A stretch of DNA of 64,000 nt from Clytia hemisphaerica (GCA_902728285.1 CACVBU010000572.1:792892-856891), one strand, 5' to 3'. Numbered from the stretch's first letter, positions 1 to 12,130 are shown. Translations and numbers: made by a program. The notes: generated by a model from the letters alone, not told the origin.

Positions 1-713
1 ATCTAAATTCACAAGAAGCTTTTGTAATTGCAGCAATAGACGATATCAGCTTTCCGAATTCTCCCCAAATGATTACCCATGATGCATTGCGCAAAAAATA
101 CAAATTTGTTCAACTTGAGGTCCAAATTTTATGACCCAAGATGATTGTGTAGATATACCATGTTAATTAATTTCAAGATCACCAATCCAGGGGGTACTTA
201 AGCAAAAGGCAAAATGGGCGCCGGGTATGTGGAAGATAAGAACTTTTAAGGATCAGAACTGTAAAAGAAAATAACATTCCTTGCTTCAGTAAATTAAGAT
301 ATAACCTGATAAATTAAGTTTTATACTTTTCAAATGTCTTTTTTTCTTGATGGAAATATATAATATGTAAAATATACATAAATAATTTTTGACCTTGATA
401 AATGTTTACGTTAATTAACAATACAACGATAAATCTTTTTAATTTCAAAATAAGTATATCATTAAATAGAGATAATTCAATATTTACAATTGATTTTTTT
501 GTCATGGTTCATCATTTTTCTTCAGTCATACCCGAAAAAAGTGGATCTTTTGGGCAACTAAATCGACTACTTTGGAAATTAGATACACAATGGAATTTGG
601 ATAAATATTTCTAAATGTCTCACTAGCTTGACACAGTAACCAACCGAATCTCAAGAAATTTGTTTTAAAATTCTTGTCCATCATTCATGTCATCCAATAT
701 TTTGTTTGTCTTT
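1..713. other. Downstream flank of the calmodulin-like gene, no gene seen
   Basis: AT-rich. Bases 25-105 share the block CAATAGACGATATC..GCTT...GAATTC.CC.C with 53203-53275, so this is a dispersed repeat. Bases 190-235 (GGGGGTACTTAAGC, then a GGTATGTG-type word) match the G-rich family also seen at 15205-15245. No coding potential recognised. Confidence 0.4.
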
Positions 714-1213
714 TCATTCTGTCATCATGGTTACAAACTCTGAAAAAATGGTAGAAGAAAATGGTAGAAAAAATGGTATTATTGTTAGGCTTAGTTAAAA
801 TCGACGACCCTGTCTCTTAGTCTAAACTTTGTCGAAATCGACACCCCTGTCTCTTAGACCAAACTTTGTAAAAATCGACACCCCTGTCTCTTAGGCTAAA
901 CTTTGTACAAATCGACACCCCTGTCTCTTAGGCTAAACTTTGTCCAAATCGATACTCCTGTCTCTATAATAACACGGCGAGGACTTTAGCTAGGGTGGAG
1001 AGGGTTGACACCCTTGTTTCCGCCCATCAATCCCCTTGCTTTCATAACTAACATATTTATTTTTATATTTGACTTCATACCCTCTCTCTGAGTTCAAGAA
1101 CCCTTGTCAGAGGGTCCTTAGATATTCTACACCTTCCAGATATTCTACAACCTTCAAACCTACAGTGTATATCCAAAAAATGCGGAACAGAATTGATACG
1201 AATAAAAATCCTC

Positions 1214-1251
<38 letters not shown>

Positions 1252-4200
1252 CTTTATGAATTAATTACTAATTTCCTTTTTCAAAACCCCATTTTAATTA
1301 CCTTTGAAATCTAAAATGTATTGATTAGTTAGACATTTTGATTTCAATTATTCTAAACTCCAGTGAGGTATGCGAGATTTTACAATTTTACCTTACATAA
1401 AATCTGTTTCGATTTTCTCCTGAAACACTCTTCACCCTTGCTTCTATTTTGATGTCCTGATTCCGCCCTTCAACTCTTCTGTCTTTCCGCCCTTCCACCC
1501 ACTCACCTTCATAATCAACATAACCATCATTATCTTTGTCTGCTTCTCGCATCATTTCATCGACCTCTTCATCCGTCAATGGATCACCCAAATTCACCAT
1601 CACGTGACGTAATTCTTCAACGCTGATTCGTCCATCACCATTTGCATCGAATACTCTGAAAGCCTGTGAGAAAAAAATGAAAAGATTAAAACTGCCTGGT
1701 TAGCCAAATTTAACAAAAACGTCAATTTGATTTTTATGATTCGGGACAATTTTAGTCTGATTTAAAGACCTCTTCAAAAAGGGAGCAAGAATTCATTAGT
1801 GAAAGCCAGCAGCTTAGGATTATTTTAAAGAGTTGATTAGTAGTTGTTGATTAACTACTAACTAACTAACTACTAACTAACTAAGTAGTTCAATACACTC
1901 TTCTCGAGATGCATAAATTTATTGTTGTCCTCGTTTTCAAACAGATTTCATTGCTATGAAGTTATACATTTAAACCAATTTTATTTAAATTCCCAAAAGG
2001 CAAACATTAACTCTAAAACAAAAGTACTTGAAATTCAAAATGTCTCATGAGGTGTAAACAACACAATTATCATTGTGATATGTAATTTTATAGCAATGAA
2101 ATCTGTTTGAAAACGAGGACAACAATAAATTTATGCATCTCGAGAAGAGTGTATTGGCCGATACTGATCATCAATGTCACTGTTTGGTCTGTTTGTTTAA
2201 AAACGGTGCGGGAAAATAAGCCGCGTCAGTTACAGCACAGGCTACTTTGCTATGTAGTTTGATTAGGACAGTGAAAACAGCTTTCTGACATGAAATATCT
2301 TATCGTGAAATGAGTCGGGAAAAAGAATTATACCCAAATATCAAAATGTGTTTATCTGATGAAATCTTTCACTTTTCATTCATAGAAACTAAATGTGAAG
2401 TGATCGCGTCATCAATTATGACTTCAGATTCATTAATTATGTCATCAAACACCCAGAAGGGAGATTGCACCTTTCAGTAAGATCAAATTCTCTTTCAAAT
2501 GAATTACATGTTTCGTGTCTCGCATTTTCTTGGATCCGATATTGTTCACGAAAGATTGAATCAAGTCCATCAGTAAAATGAAAAAGTGGCGCAAGGGGCT
2601 CTCGGTATGAGATTAATTTCTTCCCCTTCGATCTTTTCATGAAACTTGGGATCTACTCCTCCTCATTAAGACAAAGTGTTCTGTGGCGGATCTGAAGGGG
2701 GTTCAAAATTTATGATGGATAGTCTTTGTTTCATTATAAGGAGTATTATCTCCGTCACAAATTTTGAATCCCTCATAGATTCACCACTAGCTGTCACTTA
2801 CATTTCTTAGGTCTTCACTCATATCATTTCTCTCATTTCGTTCTGCCATTTTCTCTAAAAATTCTTGAAATTCAATCTTGCCGTTCTTGTTAGCATCCAT
2901 CTGCAATGAAAAAAGAAAGAGAGTCAAGAGATTTTTTTTCACCATGGGATGGCCCCAAAAACCTAAACAATTCAAGGGCGGCTTTTAAAAGCAGGCTACA
3001 ATCCTAGAGGTAGGTCTCTGAAATTTCGACAAAAATCTAAAGGTAAAACCTGAAAAAAAATGGATATAAATCCAGGGAGGTTGATTTGGCAAAGATTCAC
3101 TTCCTTCGCAAGGGCAAACGGAAATCTTTCACTTAGCTCCATTCATCTCCACCCTACACGGCTCATTTTTTTTAAGAATGGTTTTTTTTTCTATTTCATC
3201 ATGGATACTCTTTGGGACAAAGAATGTTGTTACGGTATTCTTAGGGGGGGGGGTATCAGGGGGTACCCGATTCCGCAATTCCGCCAATTTTTTCTCCAAT
3301 TTCCGTCAAACCGTCTTAAATTGAACCAAAATTCCGTCACCGAAAATTCCTTTGAAATTCCATATTTTTGTCGAAAATTCCGCAAATTTTGAAAATCTTT
3401 TACTAATTCCGAAATTCCGCAAATTTTTTTGCTAAATTCCGTTTTTCCGCACTAAAATTGTCTTATTTTCCGTCTCCGTCAGAGAACCCAATTTCCGTAA
3501 TTCCGTCTAAATTTTCACCAAATTCCGCCACTCCGTCCGAAAAAAGGGCCGATTCCGCTCCTCCGCCAACCGTGAAACCCCCCCTTCTTAGGCTCAAGGT
3601 TCAAGCTAAAATTAACATGTACCTTAACCTTAAGCCAAAAATATGACATTTTTGTGAAGGTTTTAGAGTTACTGAACACTGGGGGTAATTGAAAATTCAA
3701 ATTTTAAAATAATGGCATTCTTAGGCTTAGTTGCCGAATTCCTTGATTGTGATATTCTTAGCCTATTCTAAATTTGTGTGAATAACATGAATGTTCCTAT
3801 TCTTATAAAAAAGCATGCAGTGAAGTAAACAATTCTGAAGATTTTTCACATCATAGCGCATGCGCGTACCTCATTAATAATGTCTTGGACTTCTTGTTCA
3901 GTTGGATTCTGTCCCAGGCTTCTCAAGACGCTTAGTAATTCATTTTGGTTGATAGTTCCATTCGAGTTTCGATCGTACAACGCGAAAGCTTGTTTATATT
4001 CTTAAGAAAAACAAATAATGATTGATTTTATGGAATTTGATATAAGAATACATGTCAGTGCCCTATGAATGACAACAAAGATTCACCCAAAAATTGCTCC
4101 CCTTCCCGTTGTGAAAAAAACATCATCTATTACCCAACATTCTATAAAAAAAATGATTTCGTAGATTTTTTTAAATCTCCATTTCATCAACTTTGCTTTC

Positions 4201-6261
4201 TAATGGTATATATTTTTTTCCATACCTTTTATAAAGTTTTCTACAGGACTAATGTGAATTCTGTACTTTTTTTAAGAAGGTCACGTATAAACGTCGAGTA
4301 AAATTCTGATTGACTGACACATCAGATAATCAGAGCTTTGCTCGATGTATTTACATGAATTTGCTAATAGGAAATTCGTGCACTGAAACTTTTTCGGCCA
4401 AAACACCAACTTTTACTTATAAGTTTCATTGTTTTTATAGAATTGTGCTTATAAAAAAGAGTGATACTAATTTGACAAAGAAAACTCTTATTTAATTATA
4501 ACGGTTAGAAAAAAACCCCTTGTATCTAACCACAAGTGATTTAACTTCGTGTAAGGCTAGACAAACTATGCATGTCAGTGTTTAATGGTTTGAAGGTCTC
4601 TCTTATATTTCCGTTTAGAAATTTTTAGATGGGTCCAACAGGATCCTTAATGTATAAAAAATGAACTGAATAATCTATCGCTTCCAATTTTAGTGTGCAC
4701 ATTTTTATTTATAAAAACATCCAAATCTTTGAAGCCTTCGGATGGTATTTACTTTTTAAGTTTCCAGTTTAAAATGTTCATAACATGCTCTCATTTTCAC
4801 CATTTTCTGAGTATTTCTATCCGCGTACTCAAGAAATCGATTCCGCCTTGAAATATTCTTAGCGTATTCTTAATATTTTGGCCATCGAAGCTTTATGTCC
4901 TCATATTGTTTGTTTTTATAAAAAAAACCTATACCATTCATACATTTGTTCCTACAATTATGATGGTTGTAATATGCAAAACAAAAGGGGGATTCTCCAC
5001 AAAACTTATTTGGCTATCACCCATATCTAACCTATATCATAATCAGTTTTTTTCGGAAAAATAACCAACCTCGAGTACAGCGTATGTTACAATTATGGTC
5101 GAAATATATTCAAATTTTAGTGTATTTTAAAGTTCGGGCGAGTATTGCCATTTTAAGATTTCCACTTTCTTTCATTGAATAGCGAGTTTATGTATTCGAG
5201 ATAAATCGAGGGAGACGGTATAAAGCAATGTTGACATGTCTCCAAAATCACCGGCCACTTTGCTCGACGACGGTAAAAACACCGAAATACAGTCGTCTGT
5301 TTAGGTGAGCAAAGACGATATAGAGCCGTACATCGACCATCGACTTTTCTTTGTATCAATCTCACACCTTCGCCCTCGATATCCTCCGATACATAAACTC
5401 GGTAATATTTCGAATCGTATGGTTGACGATTTCTCGGAATGGCTCTAAAGCGTATGTAGGTCTAAAGGGGATGCCATCTGACATTGAATACACAAGAATT
5501 AGGGTAATAGCTTTTCTTCACCTGAAAGAATTTGAAAGATACATACCATTTATTTCTTCGATTGTCAAGCTGTCAGATAAACTTGGTTGACTCTAAAAAA
5601 ACAAGAACAAAACGGTTTCAGAACACAGCGTTGTGTTCCATACCTTATTGGGGAAAACTTCGTCGGGGAAAAGTGACGAAATTTCGGCCAAGTGACGAAT
5701 ATTTTTCCCCGACGAAAATTTTCCCCGGCCTTAATGCGTTTACCAAAACCAGCAAGTGACGAATATTTTTCCCCGACGAAGTTTTCCCCGATTAGGTAGT
5801 TGATATTAATTAGTCTCAAGCAAAGAAATCTGAACTATTTTACATCAACTATAGAGATAAGAAACGTAAATATCTAACTTCTATGTTAAGCCAATTAGGT
5901 GCATCAGTTATGGCCAAGTTATATCTTGCCTGGAGTACTAGGTATACCATACCCCACCCCATCGTCTTTTAAAGTAGTCGTCTAGCATATAGACTATGGT
6001 ATACGACATATAACTTGAAATGTGTTTTTTGCGTTATTTTCAAGCTAAATTTGGAGAAGATGGCCTAGACTCAATCAAAAGATCTTGTATAAAATCTAAC
6101 ACCTTTTTCTTAGTTTTTCGGGCAAAGTTAGCAACGGTACCACCAATTTTACCAGCTCTATCAGCGATCGCCGTTCCACTCATTTTACCAACATTGGCAA
6201 TCGCCGTGCCCGCATTGTTGAAAATCGACGGGAACCGATTCTCTTTCTCATTTTCTTCCAT
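714..6261 (-). CDS. Calmodulin-like four-EF-hand protein with N-terminal extension (six exons)
   Basis: I assemble six minus-strand exons: 6103-6261, 5547-5592, 3870-4000, 2802-2900, 1507-1663 and 714-739 (stop TGA 714-716). All junctions are GT-AG and phases match throughout, giving 205 aa. Four EF-hand loops are canonical: [36 protein letters not shown] and [12 protein letters not shown], each with D at 1, acidic or Asn at 3 and 5, Gly at 6 and Glu at 12. Order and spacing match calmodulin, a Ca2+ sensor that binds target helices. It differs from calmodulin (about 149 aa) by about 60 extra N-terminal residues and an acid-poor N-lobe (N-rich loops 1 and 2). Exon 1 encodes 53 residues with a repeated Gly/Ala pattern ([28 protein letters not shown]) and a basic end KTKKK. 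Its donor (AAG|GTGTTA) is the weakest call: the same frame otherwise runs to a TGA at 6040, so exon 1 could belong elsewhere. Exons 2-6 are secure. Introns carry several transposon remains. Confidence 0.85.
786..970. repeat. 37-bp tandem repeat, about five copies
   Basis: The phrase CCTGTCTCTTAG recurs at 811, 848, 885, 922 and 959, an exact 37-bp period, with intervening CTAAACTTTGT..AAATCGACACC. It lies in the last intron of the calmodulin-like gene. There are no spacers between repeats, so it is a minisatellite. Confidence 0.9.
1214..1250. repeat. AAT trinucleotide microsatellite
   Basis: About twelve uninterrupted ATA/AAT units, in the last intron of the calmodulin-like gene. Confidence 0.95.
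1890..2157. mobile_element. Foldback element with about 67-bp terminal inverted repeats
   Basis: The left arm from 1891 (CAATACACTCTTCTCGAG...) is nearly perfectly inverted at 2090-2156 (...CTCGAGAAGAGTGTATTG). The arms surround about 130 bp of unrelated AT-rich sequence. No coding. It lies in an intron of the calmodulin-like gene, next to an ACTA-type simple repeat at 1838-1888. Confidence 0.85.
3240..3600. repeat. ATTCCG-rich degenerate tandem repeat
   Basis: After a G run at 3244-3253, the words ATTCCG, TTCCGCAA and TTCCGTC recur well over ten times at irregular spacing. Fragments of the same wording occur at 7440-7620. Probably the interior of a transposon. It lies in an intron between EF-hand exons. 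Confidence 0.6.
4694..4930 (-). mobile_element. ATAAGAACA-family MITE, diverged, reversed
   Basis: The ends read GTGCACATTTTTATTTATAAAAACATCC and ...TTGTTTGTTTTTATAAAAAAAACC. The interior carries the family sentences (GAAGCCTTCGGATG, TTGGCCATCGAAGC) in reverse orientation. Intronic to the calmodulin-like gene. A truncated right end of the AAGAAT subfamily lies nearby at 3710-3818. Confidence 0.65.
5640..5797. mobile_element. Palindromic MITE with GGGGAAAACTTCGTCGGGG termini
   Basis: The left end (TTGGGGAAAACTTCGTCGGG) is inverted at the right (CCCCGACGAAGTTTTCCCC), with internal copies of GACGAATATTTTTCCCC. Partial copies lie at 42772-42845 and, diverged, at 41995-42035. Located in intron 1 of the calmodulin-like gene. 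Confidence 0.8.
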
Positions 6262-6599
6262 TTTTTATCTGGTTTCCAGGCTTTTTTATAAAAACAACAA
6301 TCTTTATATAAGAATATAAGAGGTTTGATTAAAGTTTAAATCTTTTGGACGAAAAGAAGCCTCAAGCCTCCAGTTTCAAGAAACAGCTAATAAAGAAAAA
6401 TTCATTTGAAGACCCTTTCTCATCTCTTATCTCTTTTTATCCAGGTTTAAATTTTAAATCATTAAAACATATCTATGGTGTGAATTAATTAGTAAATTTT
6501 CCACGCCTGAAGTTTTGGAAAATGACTCAAATTTTATACTTTCCTTATACTTTTTTAACTTTTTCATTAGGCTTTTTTTCGACAATGACAAACCTTATC

Positions 6600-6845
6600 A
6601 AATGACTTGGTTTGGAAAGGGTTGGAAAATTCACGATTTTTAGGGGACGTTTTTTTTATTTCGAGAAAAAAAATTGTAAAAAAGTCTCTCTTAGGGTAAG
6701 ACATTTTCAAAAATCGAAGAACATTTCAAAAAGTCTCTCTAAGGGGCACTTGTTCACTAAAAATTTGGTCTCTCTAAGGTCGGTTTTCGGAGGTCTCGTC
6801 CGCACATAACCCTCATCCGCCAATCATCCTCCCCCGGGTTCCCTC
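6600..6845. repeat. AGTCTCTCTAAGG dispersed repeat fragment
   Basis: Repeated AGTCTCTCT(T/A)AGGG clauses. The same clauses appear at 15290-15490 and, in part, at 16195-16340 and 12765-12850 together with ATGTGCCG..CTTAAGGGT. This is a G-rich dispersed family with no coding function that I can see. Confidence 0.5.
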
Positions 6846-7051
6846 TTCCTTAGACTGGATACCCAAGCAGTAAACTAGACTCAAAACCTCTGCAAGAGTT
6901 TTATCATATTCCTTCGTCATCAATCAAACTTTTTCAAACTTTTTCTCATTAAAACTTTCTTTTAACTAACGACTGATCAACCCTCTTAAATGTTCGACCC
7001 GTACCGCAAAACAAAAAAATATAATAAATCAAGCCTAGCTAGTGTGAGGGG

Positions 7052-7152
7052 ATAAACGTTTTTTATAAGAACAAACTATGAAGAAGAGCATTTTTAGGCT
7101 TAAAACTATGACTTCAAGATCTTTAGACACTCTTATAAAAAACAACGTGTAT
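7052..7152 (+). mobile_element. ATAAGAACA-family MITE, short internal-deletion copy
   Basis: Starts AACGTTTTTTATAAGAACAAAC and ends CTCTTATAAAAAACAACGTGTA, with only about 60 bp of interior retaining TTTTTAGGCTTAAAACT. Confidence 0.8.
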
Positions 7153-8006
7153 ACCCACTACGATATTTCAAATTGTAGAAGCGCTCTGAAGTTTTACACA
7201 AGCAATCTTCAGAAAATACAGTCTTAATGTCCAGACTCAGAATCTTATAAAATAAAATTTCCTTGGCCATACCATATTCTAAAAATTTATACTCTGGGAT
7301 GGGAGTCTAATCCTAACTCTTAACTGCATGCAATAACTTGTTGAGTAAATTCGCATGTGCTGCATTCCCAATTTTCGTACTGTCATTTTGTATAAGTTTC
7401 TTATTTCCGCAATAAGATTCTTGCCACTTTTCCGGATAATCTTTCCGCTATTTTTCTCAGGATAACCGGCATGAGATTGGGAAAGGGTTTGTTTCTTAAG
7501 GTACGGAAAATCTTGTGTTTGCTCACGAAACTGCCTAATTTTCCGAATATTATTTTTCAACCTCCCGAAGTCCTTGTCTTTTTCCGCTAGAAAAGTGGCA
7601 AAGGAATCTTAGTGCGGAAATGAAAATCTTATACAATACTACGGTAGGCGATCAAGGTTAACAAAACCATAAACAATGCTTTATAATATTTTCAGCAATA
7701 TATCAACAACGATTATTTATTCTCGACCACAATATTCTCCAGCAAACTTCCTCTAACTCTAACTCTTGTTGAACAATCTCAAAAATTCTGACTTTCTTAT
7801 TTTCTCCATCACTATCAAAGAATTTGTGATTCCCCTTTGAATTCCATCTTTGAATTCTCAAAAGACCTTTATTGCGCGTTGTTGATTCAAGTTGGCATTC
7901 TTGACCTTTTTCGATGACGCTATAAAAACTTTTCCTATCATCCTCGTAGTAGCTACAGAAAAAACCATCTGAGAATTGATAACACTAACGACATGAAGTA
8001 ATCATC

Positions 8007-8253
8007 TACACGTTGTTTTTATAAGAACAAACTATATAAGAACAAAAAGGCTTCCATGACCAAATTATTAAGAACAAGTTAAGAACATTTTAAAGCTTCA
8101 CGGACTCTAAAACAATGAATTTCTTAGGAAATAGCAACTATAAATGTTGAAAATAAGAACATTTTAAGAACATTTTCAAGTTTAAAACTCAAAAAAGATC
8201 AGAACATCCGAAGGCTTCCCAAAATATTAAATGTTCTTATAAAAAAATGTGTA
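8007..8253 (+). mobile_element. ATAAGAACA-family MITE, full length
   Basis: Ends TACACGTTGTTTTTATAAG and TTCTTATAAAAAAATGTGTA. AAGAACA occurs six times inside plus once inverted at the end. Conserved clauses are GGCTTCCATGACC, CTTCACGGACTC and CATCCGAAGGCTTC. Matches copies at 21122, 24892, 61390 and 62279. Confidence 0.9.
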
Positions 8254-8587
8254 CTTTGTTTTCCTAAGAGATTTTTTCTTGTTTTTTCGGCTGGCTAACA
8301 AAATTTCCAAATTCTCTGTTTAGTACGAAAACATGATAATTAGTTTACAAGACATCAAATGTTTTGAATGGGAAACAGAAAATCTGGAGTCTTAATTTTG
8401 GTTCATAATATTTCATTATTTTGGTACTCAGTATTTAGATATCTTTTGAAATAAACAGTTCTAATCATAAAGTGAGACTATGTTAAGTGTCATTTTAATA
8501 ACTTGTGAATTTTGTGGCTGTTTTTGTTTTTTGACTAAATGTTGGGGAGGGAAAACCAAATGACTGACAAGTGATACCCATTGAGTT

Positions 8588-8790
8588 TAAAGCCCGAAGG
8601 GCTAGGGTAAAATCTCTAACCTTTCCCATGCAAGAACGAGCTGCAATCGTGACGACGGATTGTATCTAGCGATCCCTTTGTTTTTAAGGGACCTAGGGAT
8701 AGATTTTACTTGCAACCCGGCGTTTGTGTAAAAACCACCCGCGGGCGTTCGGGAGCCAGGAGTCTCGAGTCTAGCCCTTCGGGATTTGGT
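8588..8790. repeat. Dispersed hairpin-ended repeat (CCCGAAGGGCTAG)
   Basis: The CCCGAAGGGCTAG start is inverted as CTAGCCCTTCGGG at the end. The interior clauses TAACCTTTCCCA, CTAGCGATCCCTTTGTTTTTAA and GATTTTACTT recur at 16585-16830 and partly at 54300-54450. Three related copies mark a dispersed family. I see no convincing Pol III boxes. Confidence 0.7.
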
Positions 8791-8910
8791 AGTCAATGAT
8801 GATATCCCTTTTACAGGACAGATACCATTTTTACTTCACAGCGGCAAAAACATTATATGATGACTCAACAAACATTTACAAAACCTTAGCGTCAGGATAA
8901 ACTGATAGCG

Positions 8911-9062
8911 TACCATACTTACCTACTTACAACAATCTTTAAACGCTCCTTTAACTATCTAAAGAGCCACTATCGCAAAAAATCGGATATTGTTCTTTTT
9001 TTGCGATTTTGGTGCTTTTGATTGTTAAGGGAGCGTTTGGATTGTTATGGGTAAGTGCGGTA
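8911..9062. repeat. Hairpin/foldback sequence
   Basis: TACCATACTTACCTACTTAC..AACGCTCCTTTAA is inverted as TTAAGGGAGCGTTTGGATTG..GGTAAGTGCGGTA around a short centre of TCGCAAAAAATC and GATTTT. Palindromic MITE-like. Confidence 0.75.
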
Positions 9063-9242
9063 TTCAATTTCTTAGGGTTTAATTTTTATGTTTATTGGTC
9101 ATTAATATTACGTAATGCTTTATTGGTAATTTTTGGAGTCAAAATGGTATCGCCTCCCACAAAAGTTCTTTCAACAGGCCGTTATAGGTTTCTGTTTTCT
9201 CATTCGCGTCTATAAAATTCAATAGCGCTCCGCATCGCAAAC

Positions 9243-9428
9243 GTCATAATTATTACTTTTCATTTTTGTACGGGTTTCAATCCCACAATCCAATTCGCCC
9301 TAGTTTTTAATCCGTGCAGGCTGTTACATCTCTTTTGTAATTGGATGCATTTAACGTGCAAGAGAAATTAACGCAGAGGTTGATGGGGTTGAAACCCGTA
9401 CAAACATATAAAAAGTAATAATTATGAC
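9243..9428. mobile_element. MITE with about 45-bp terminal inverted repeats
   Basis: GTCATAATTATTACTTTT..TTGTACGGGTTTCAA at the left is inverted as TTGAAACCCGTACAA..AAAAGTAATAATTATGAC at the right. 186 bp, non-coding. Confidence 0.85.
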
Positions 9429-9429
9429 A

Positions 9430-10560
9430 AAAATAAAATCTATTTTTAGATTCACCGCGGTATGCTATTGGAAAAATATTTGAGAGTATTACGAAAAACT
9501 TACCATTATCCCATTGATATTATAATAATCCCGATCATGCATATTACTGATTCCGCGTTTTTGTTGTTTCTGTCGGTTGTTGTTCCGCATGAAGACCGTT
9601 GATATCCCCTTCATTGTTGTGTTTGTATGTATTCCTTTTTATATCTTTCCCTGTAAAAAGAAATTTTAAATTCTGATTGGAAAAAGTCGAAGAAATTTAC
9701 ATTTTAGATTGTTCTGGGGTTTATTGCTACTTTCGACATCCCTAAATCTACCGTACTTATAGCTTTCTTTAACCCTATTCATATTAGGCTTTTAGTGGCG
9801 ATTCAAAACTAGGGGGTTGTTTTTCCTTTAAGTTTTCCTTTTATTTTATAGCTTAGTACCCCTGGCAATATCACTTAGTGCCTTGCGGGGGGAGGAGCTA
9901 TCTATTTTTCTGTGTTCGTTTTGTAAGTAGTATATGTTCCTAAGTGTAATGTAGTTCCTCAAATAATATAGAAAAAAAAAAGAAAACAAAAAAGGGGGTC
10001 GTTCCTGTACCACCCCAAATAATCTATTATTTCAGGAGCTATTAACATTATTTTAACCACCCAACAGAAACAGCCCCCCCCCAGTACGAATAGTCTGAAT
10101 TGTAGACCTCTACAAAGCCGCAGATAGTATATAAGGAGCACGAATCCGTTAGTGGCATGCCAGCATCCTGGACTTTTTTAGAATGAAATGGGGTTTGAGC
10201 TTTTAGGAGGTTCATGTATCATATTCAATTTTGCCTGCGGTGCCATTTCACAAGCTCTTTTCCTTATGTTTTTTTTACTTAAGACGGATTTTTGAGTCGC
10301 CGCTGTATTTGGTGTGGGCTCACAATATTTAAAAAGGGAATGCATCTAGGAGGATTCGATATAAATAGGGGGTTTAGACCCCTTCTGCACACTCCTTGAT
10401 ACAAGCGTCAGTGTACGTCTATACTATGTTACTTAATTTTGACTTCTTCCCAAACCATAACCTTAAATAGAGGTGTCTTAGATTACTTTTCTACCTATAG
10501 AACTATCTACCTAACTCTCGCAAAAATTAACTGTACCCTTAGAATAGTAAATTACTTAAG
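9430..10560. other. AT-rich gap, no gene recognised
   Basis: Contains short polypurine and poly-C runs and, at about 10085-10158 in reverse orientation, a copy of the micro-element described at 62347. No exon with convincing splice sites or conserved protein was recognised. Confidence 0.35.
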
Positions 10561-10563
10561 AAC

Positions 10564-10650
10564 CCCACCTGGCACACAACGTTGTTTTAACGTTCAAATA
10601 ACGTTATGAATGTCACATGGACGTTGTTTTGACGTTGTGTGCCGTCTGGG
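10564..10650. mobile_element. Palindromic AACGTT-rich MITE (CAGCTGGCACACAACGTT family), 87 bp
   Basis: CCCACCTGGCACACAACGTTG to GTTGTGTGCCGTCTGGG, with internal AACGTT words. A shorter member of the family at 15490-15587 and 60536-60633. Confidence 0.85.
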
Positions 10651-10830
10651 ACATGCTTACAAACCGAACTAAAGCATATTACATATTACACAACAAATTT
10701 AATCCGTGAAGTAGAACCTGTAAAAAATGATTCATACGTCCTCCTTACCGCATCTTACATAATCGAATCGAATGTTTTTCTTAGATATCATCGATAACAA
10801 AGTACACGCTTTTGAATTTACAAGAGCAAA

Positions 10831-11085
10831 TACACTTTTTTATAAGAACAATGAGGCTGAAAATTGCTGAAAATAAAAGAACAGTGCTAATCCTCGAATT
10901 ACTTAGTTTCAAGTGATTTAGGGGTCAAAGTAGTAAAAGTTTGGTGAAAAGCCTAAAATACCTCAACCAATTACAAACTATAAATAAGAACAGGATAAGA
11001 ACAGTTTGAGGCTAAAATTGCCAAAAAAATAAAAACAGCCAAGCCTCATCCAAAATTTACTGCTTCTTATTAAAAAGAATGTATA
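10831..11085 (+). mobile_element. ATAAGAACA-family MITE (GAGGCTGAAAAT variant)
   Basis: Starts TACACTTTTTTATAAGAACA, ends CTTCTTATTAAAAAGAATGTATA. Internal AAGAACAG repeats and GAGGCT(G)AAAATTG clauses link the AAGAACA and AAGGAAC subfamilies. Confidence 0.75.
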
Positions 11086-11360
11086 GTTTTTCCAGATTCT
11101 TTATACAAAACTTTTAAATATAAATTTTCCTTTTTGTGTAAAATACATAAAATATTATATCAGTGTAGCAGTATATACATATTACAAGAGAGTTGATTGT
11201 GTATTACGCAGTATAACTTTTTTTTTTGCTTTGCATTTTCTTTATTGTATCAAGGACGCCTGAGGTTTTGTTTACAACGACCACAAACTGGGAGATTGGT
11301 AAGTAAGAGATCTGAGGAAGATAATATATAGTAGTCTGTGTCTATCTTCTGTCGCTCCTA

Positions 11361-11593
11361 TACACGTTCTTTTTTAAAAGAATATTCAATATTTTTGAAA
11401 CCTTTGGATGTTCTTAACTTTTTGATTTTTAGTAGCCAAAAATGTTCTTAAAATGTTCTTATTTTCATCATTTTCTGAGTATTTTTGTGCATTTTCCTAA
11501 GAAAAATTGGGTGTCCGCAAAGCCTTAAAATGTTTTTAATATTTTGGCTATGGGGAGCTTTATGTTCTTATATAGTTTGTGTTTATAAAAAAA
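11361..11593 (-). mobile_element. ATAAGAACA-family MITE, reversed
   Basis: TACACGTTCTTTTTTAAAAG at one end and TATAGTTTGTGTTTATAAAAAAAGG at the other. TGTTCTTA occurs four times inside. Same clauses as 8007-8253 in the opposite orientation. Confidence 0.85.
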
Positions 11594-11929
11594 GGTCAGT
11601 ATCAGGAGAAATTCATAAATTATGTATTAGGAATTCTTGTTGATGTAATACACTGACATTTTTAATGAATACGGTGTAACAAATGGGGACATATTGCAGG
11701 GGAACCAATTTTGACAGGAACTTGTATAATATAACAAGTCTCTGTATTTGCTATTTTGAATTGCAGGGACATTTTGAGTATTTAAATCTCGCCTATTTTA
11801 TTTCCTTAGCTTAATACGAAAAATGGAAAGAATTCTCCTCTACAAATTTGGCTTTGGTTTCCTCCAAATTTAGATCTAATCTTTTGGAGATGACCCTCTC
11901 AGCAAGATTGAGTTGTAAAAGCAGGCCTG

Positions 11930-12010
11930 GCAACCATAAAAGTGGGAAGACTGAAGGCTAAAAATGTGATGAAATTCGCTTGCCCTCCCCGCATCCGCTG
12001 GACCTGAAAA
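11930..12010. repeat. Diverged copy of the CCAGGCCCGGCGG element
   Basis: GTGGGAAGACTGAAGGCTAAAAATG..GATGAAATTCGC aligns with 63515-63555 inside the clean copy at 63490-63636. The ends are decayed. Confidence 0.5.
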
Positions 12011-12130
12011 GTAGTGAAAATAGAATTCAAAGTAAAATTTCCAACGACATTTTGAATATTGCTTTTATCATATGCTTGATCCTGTGAACTATTTCAAAAG
12101 GCTCAAAAGCGCTTCTTGAATATTCAGACA

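Noticed and set aside
786..970. CRISPR-like array
   Set aside because: Repeats are directly abutting with no unique spacers, in a eukaryotic intron.
6040..6102. Read-through of calmodulin-like exon 1 to the TGA at 6040
   Set aside because: Using the donor at 6102 gives 53 whole codons in phase with the EF-hand exons. Not excluded, so confidence in exon 1 is lowered.
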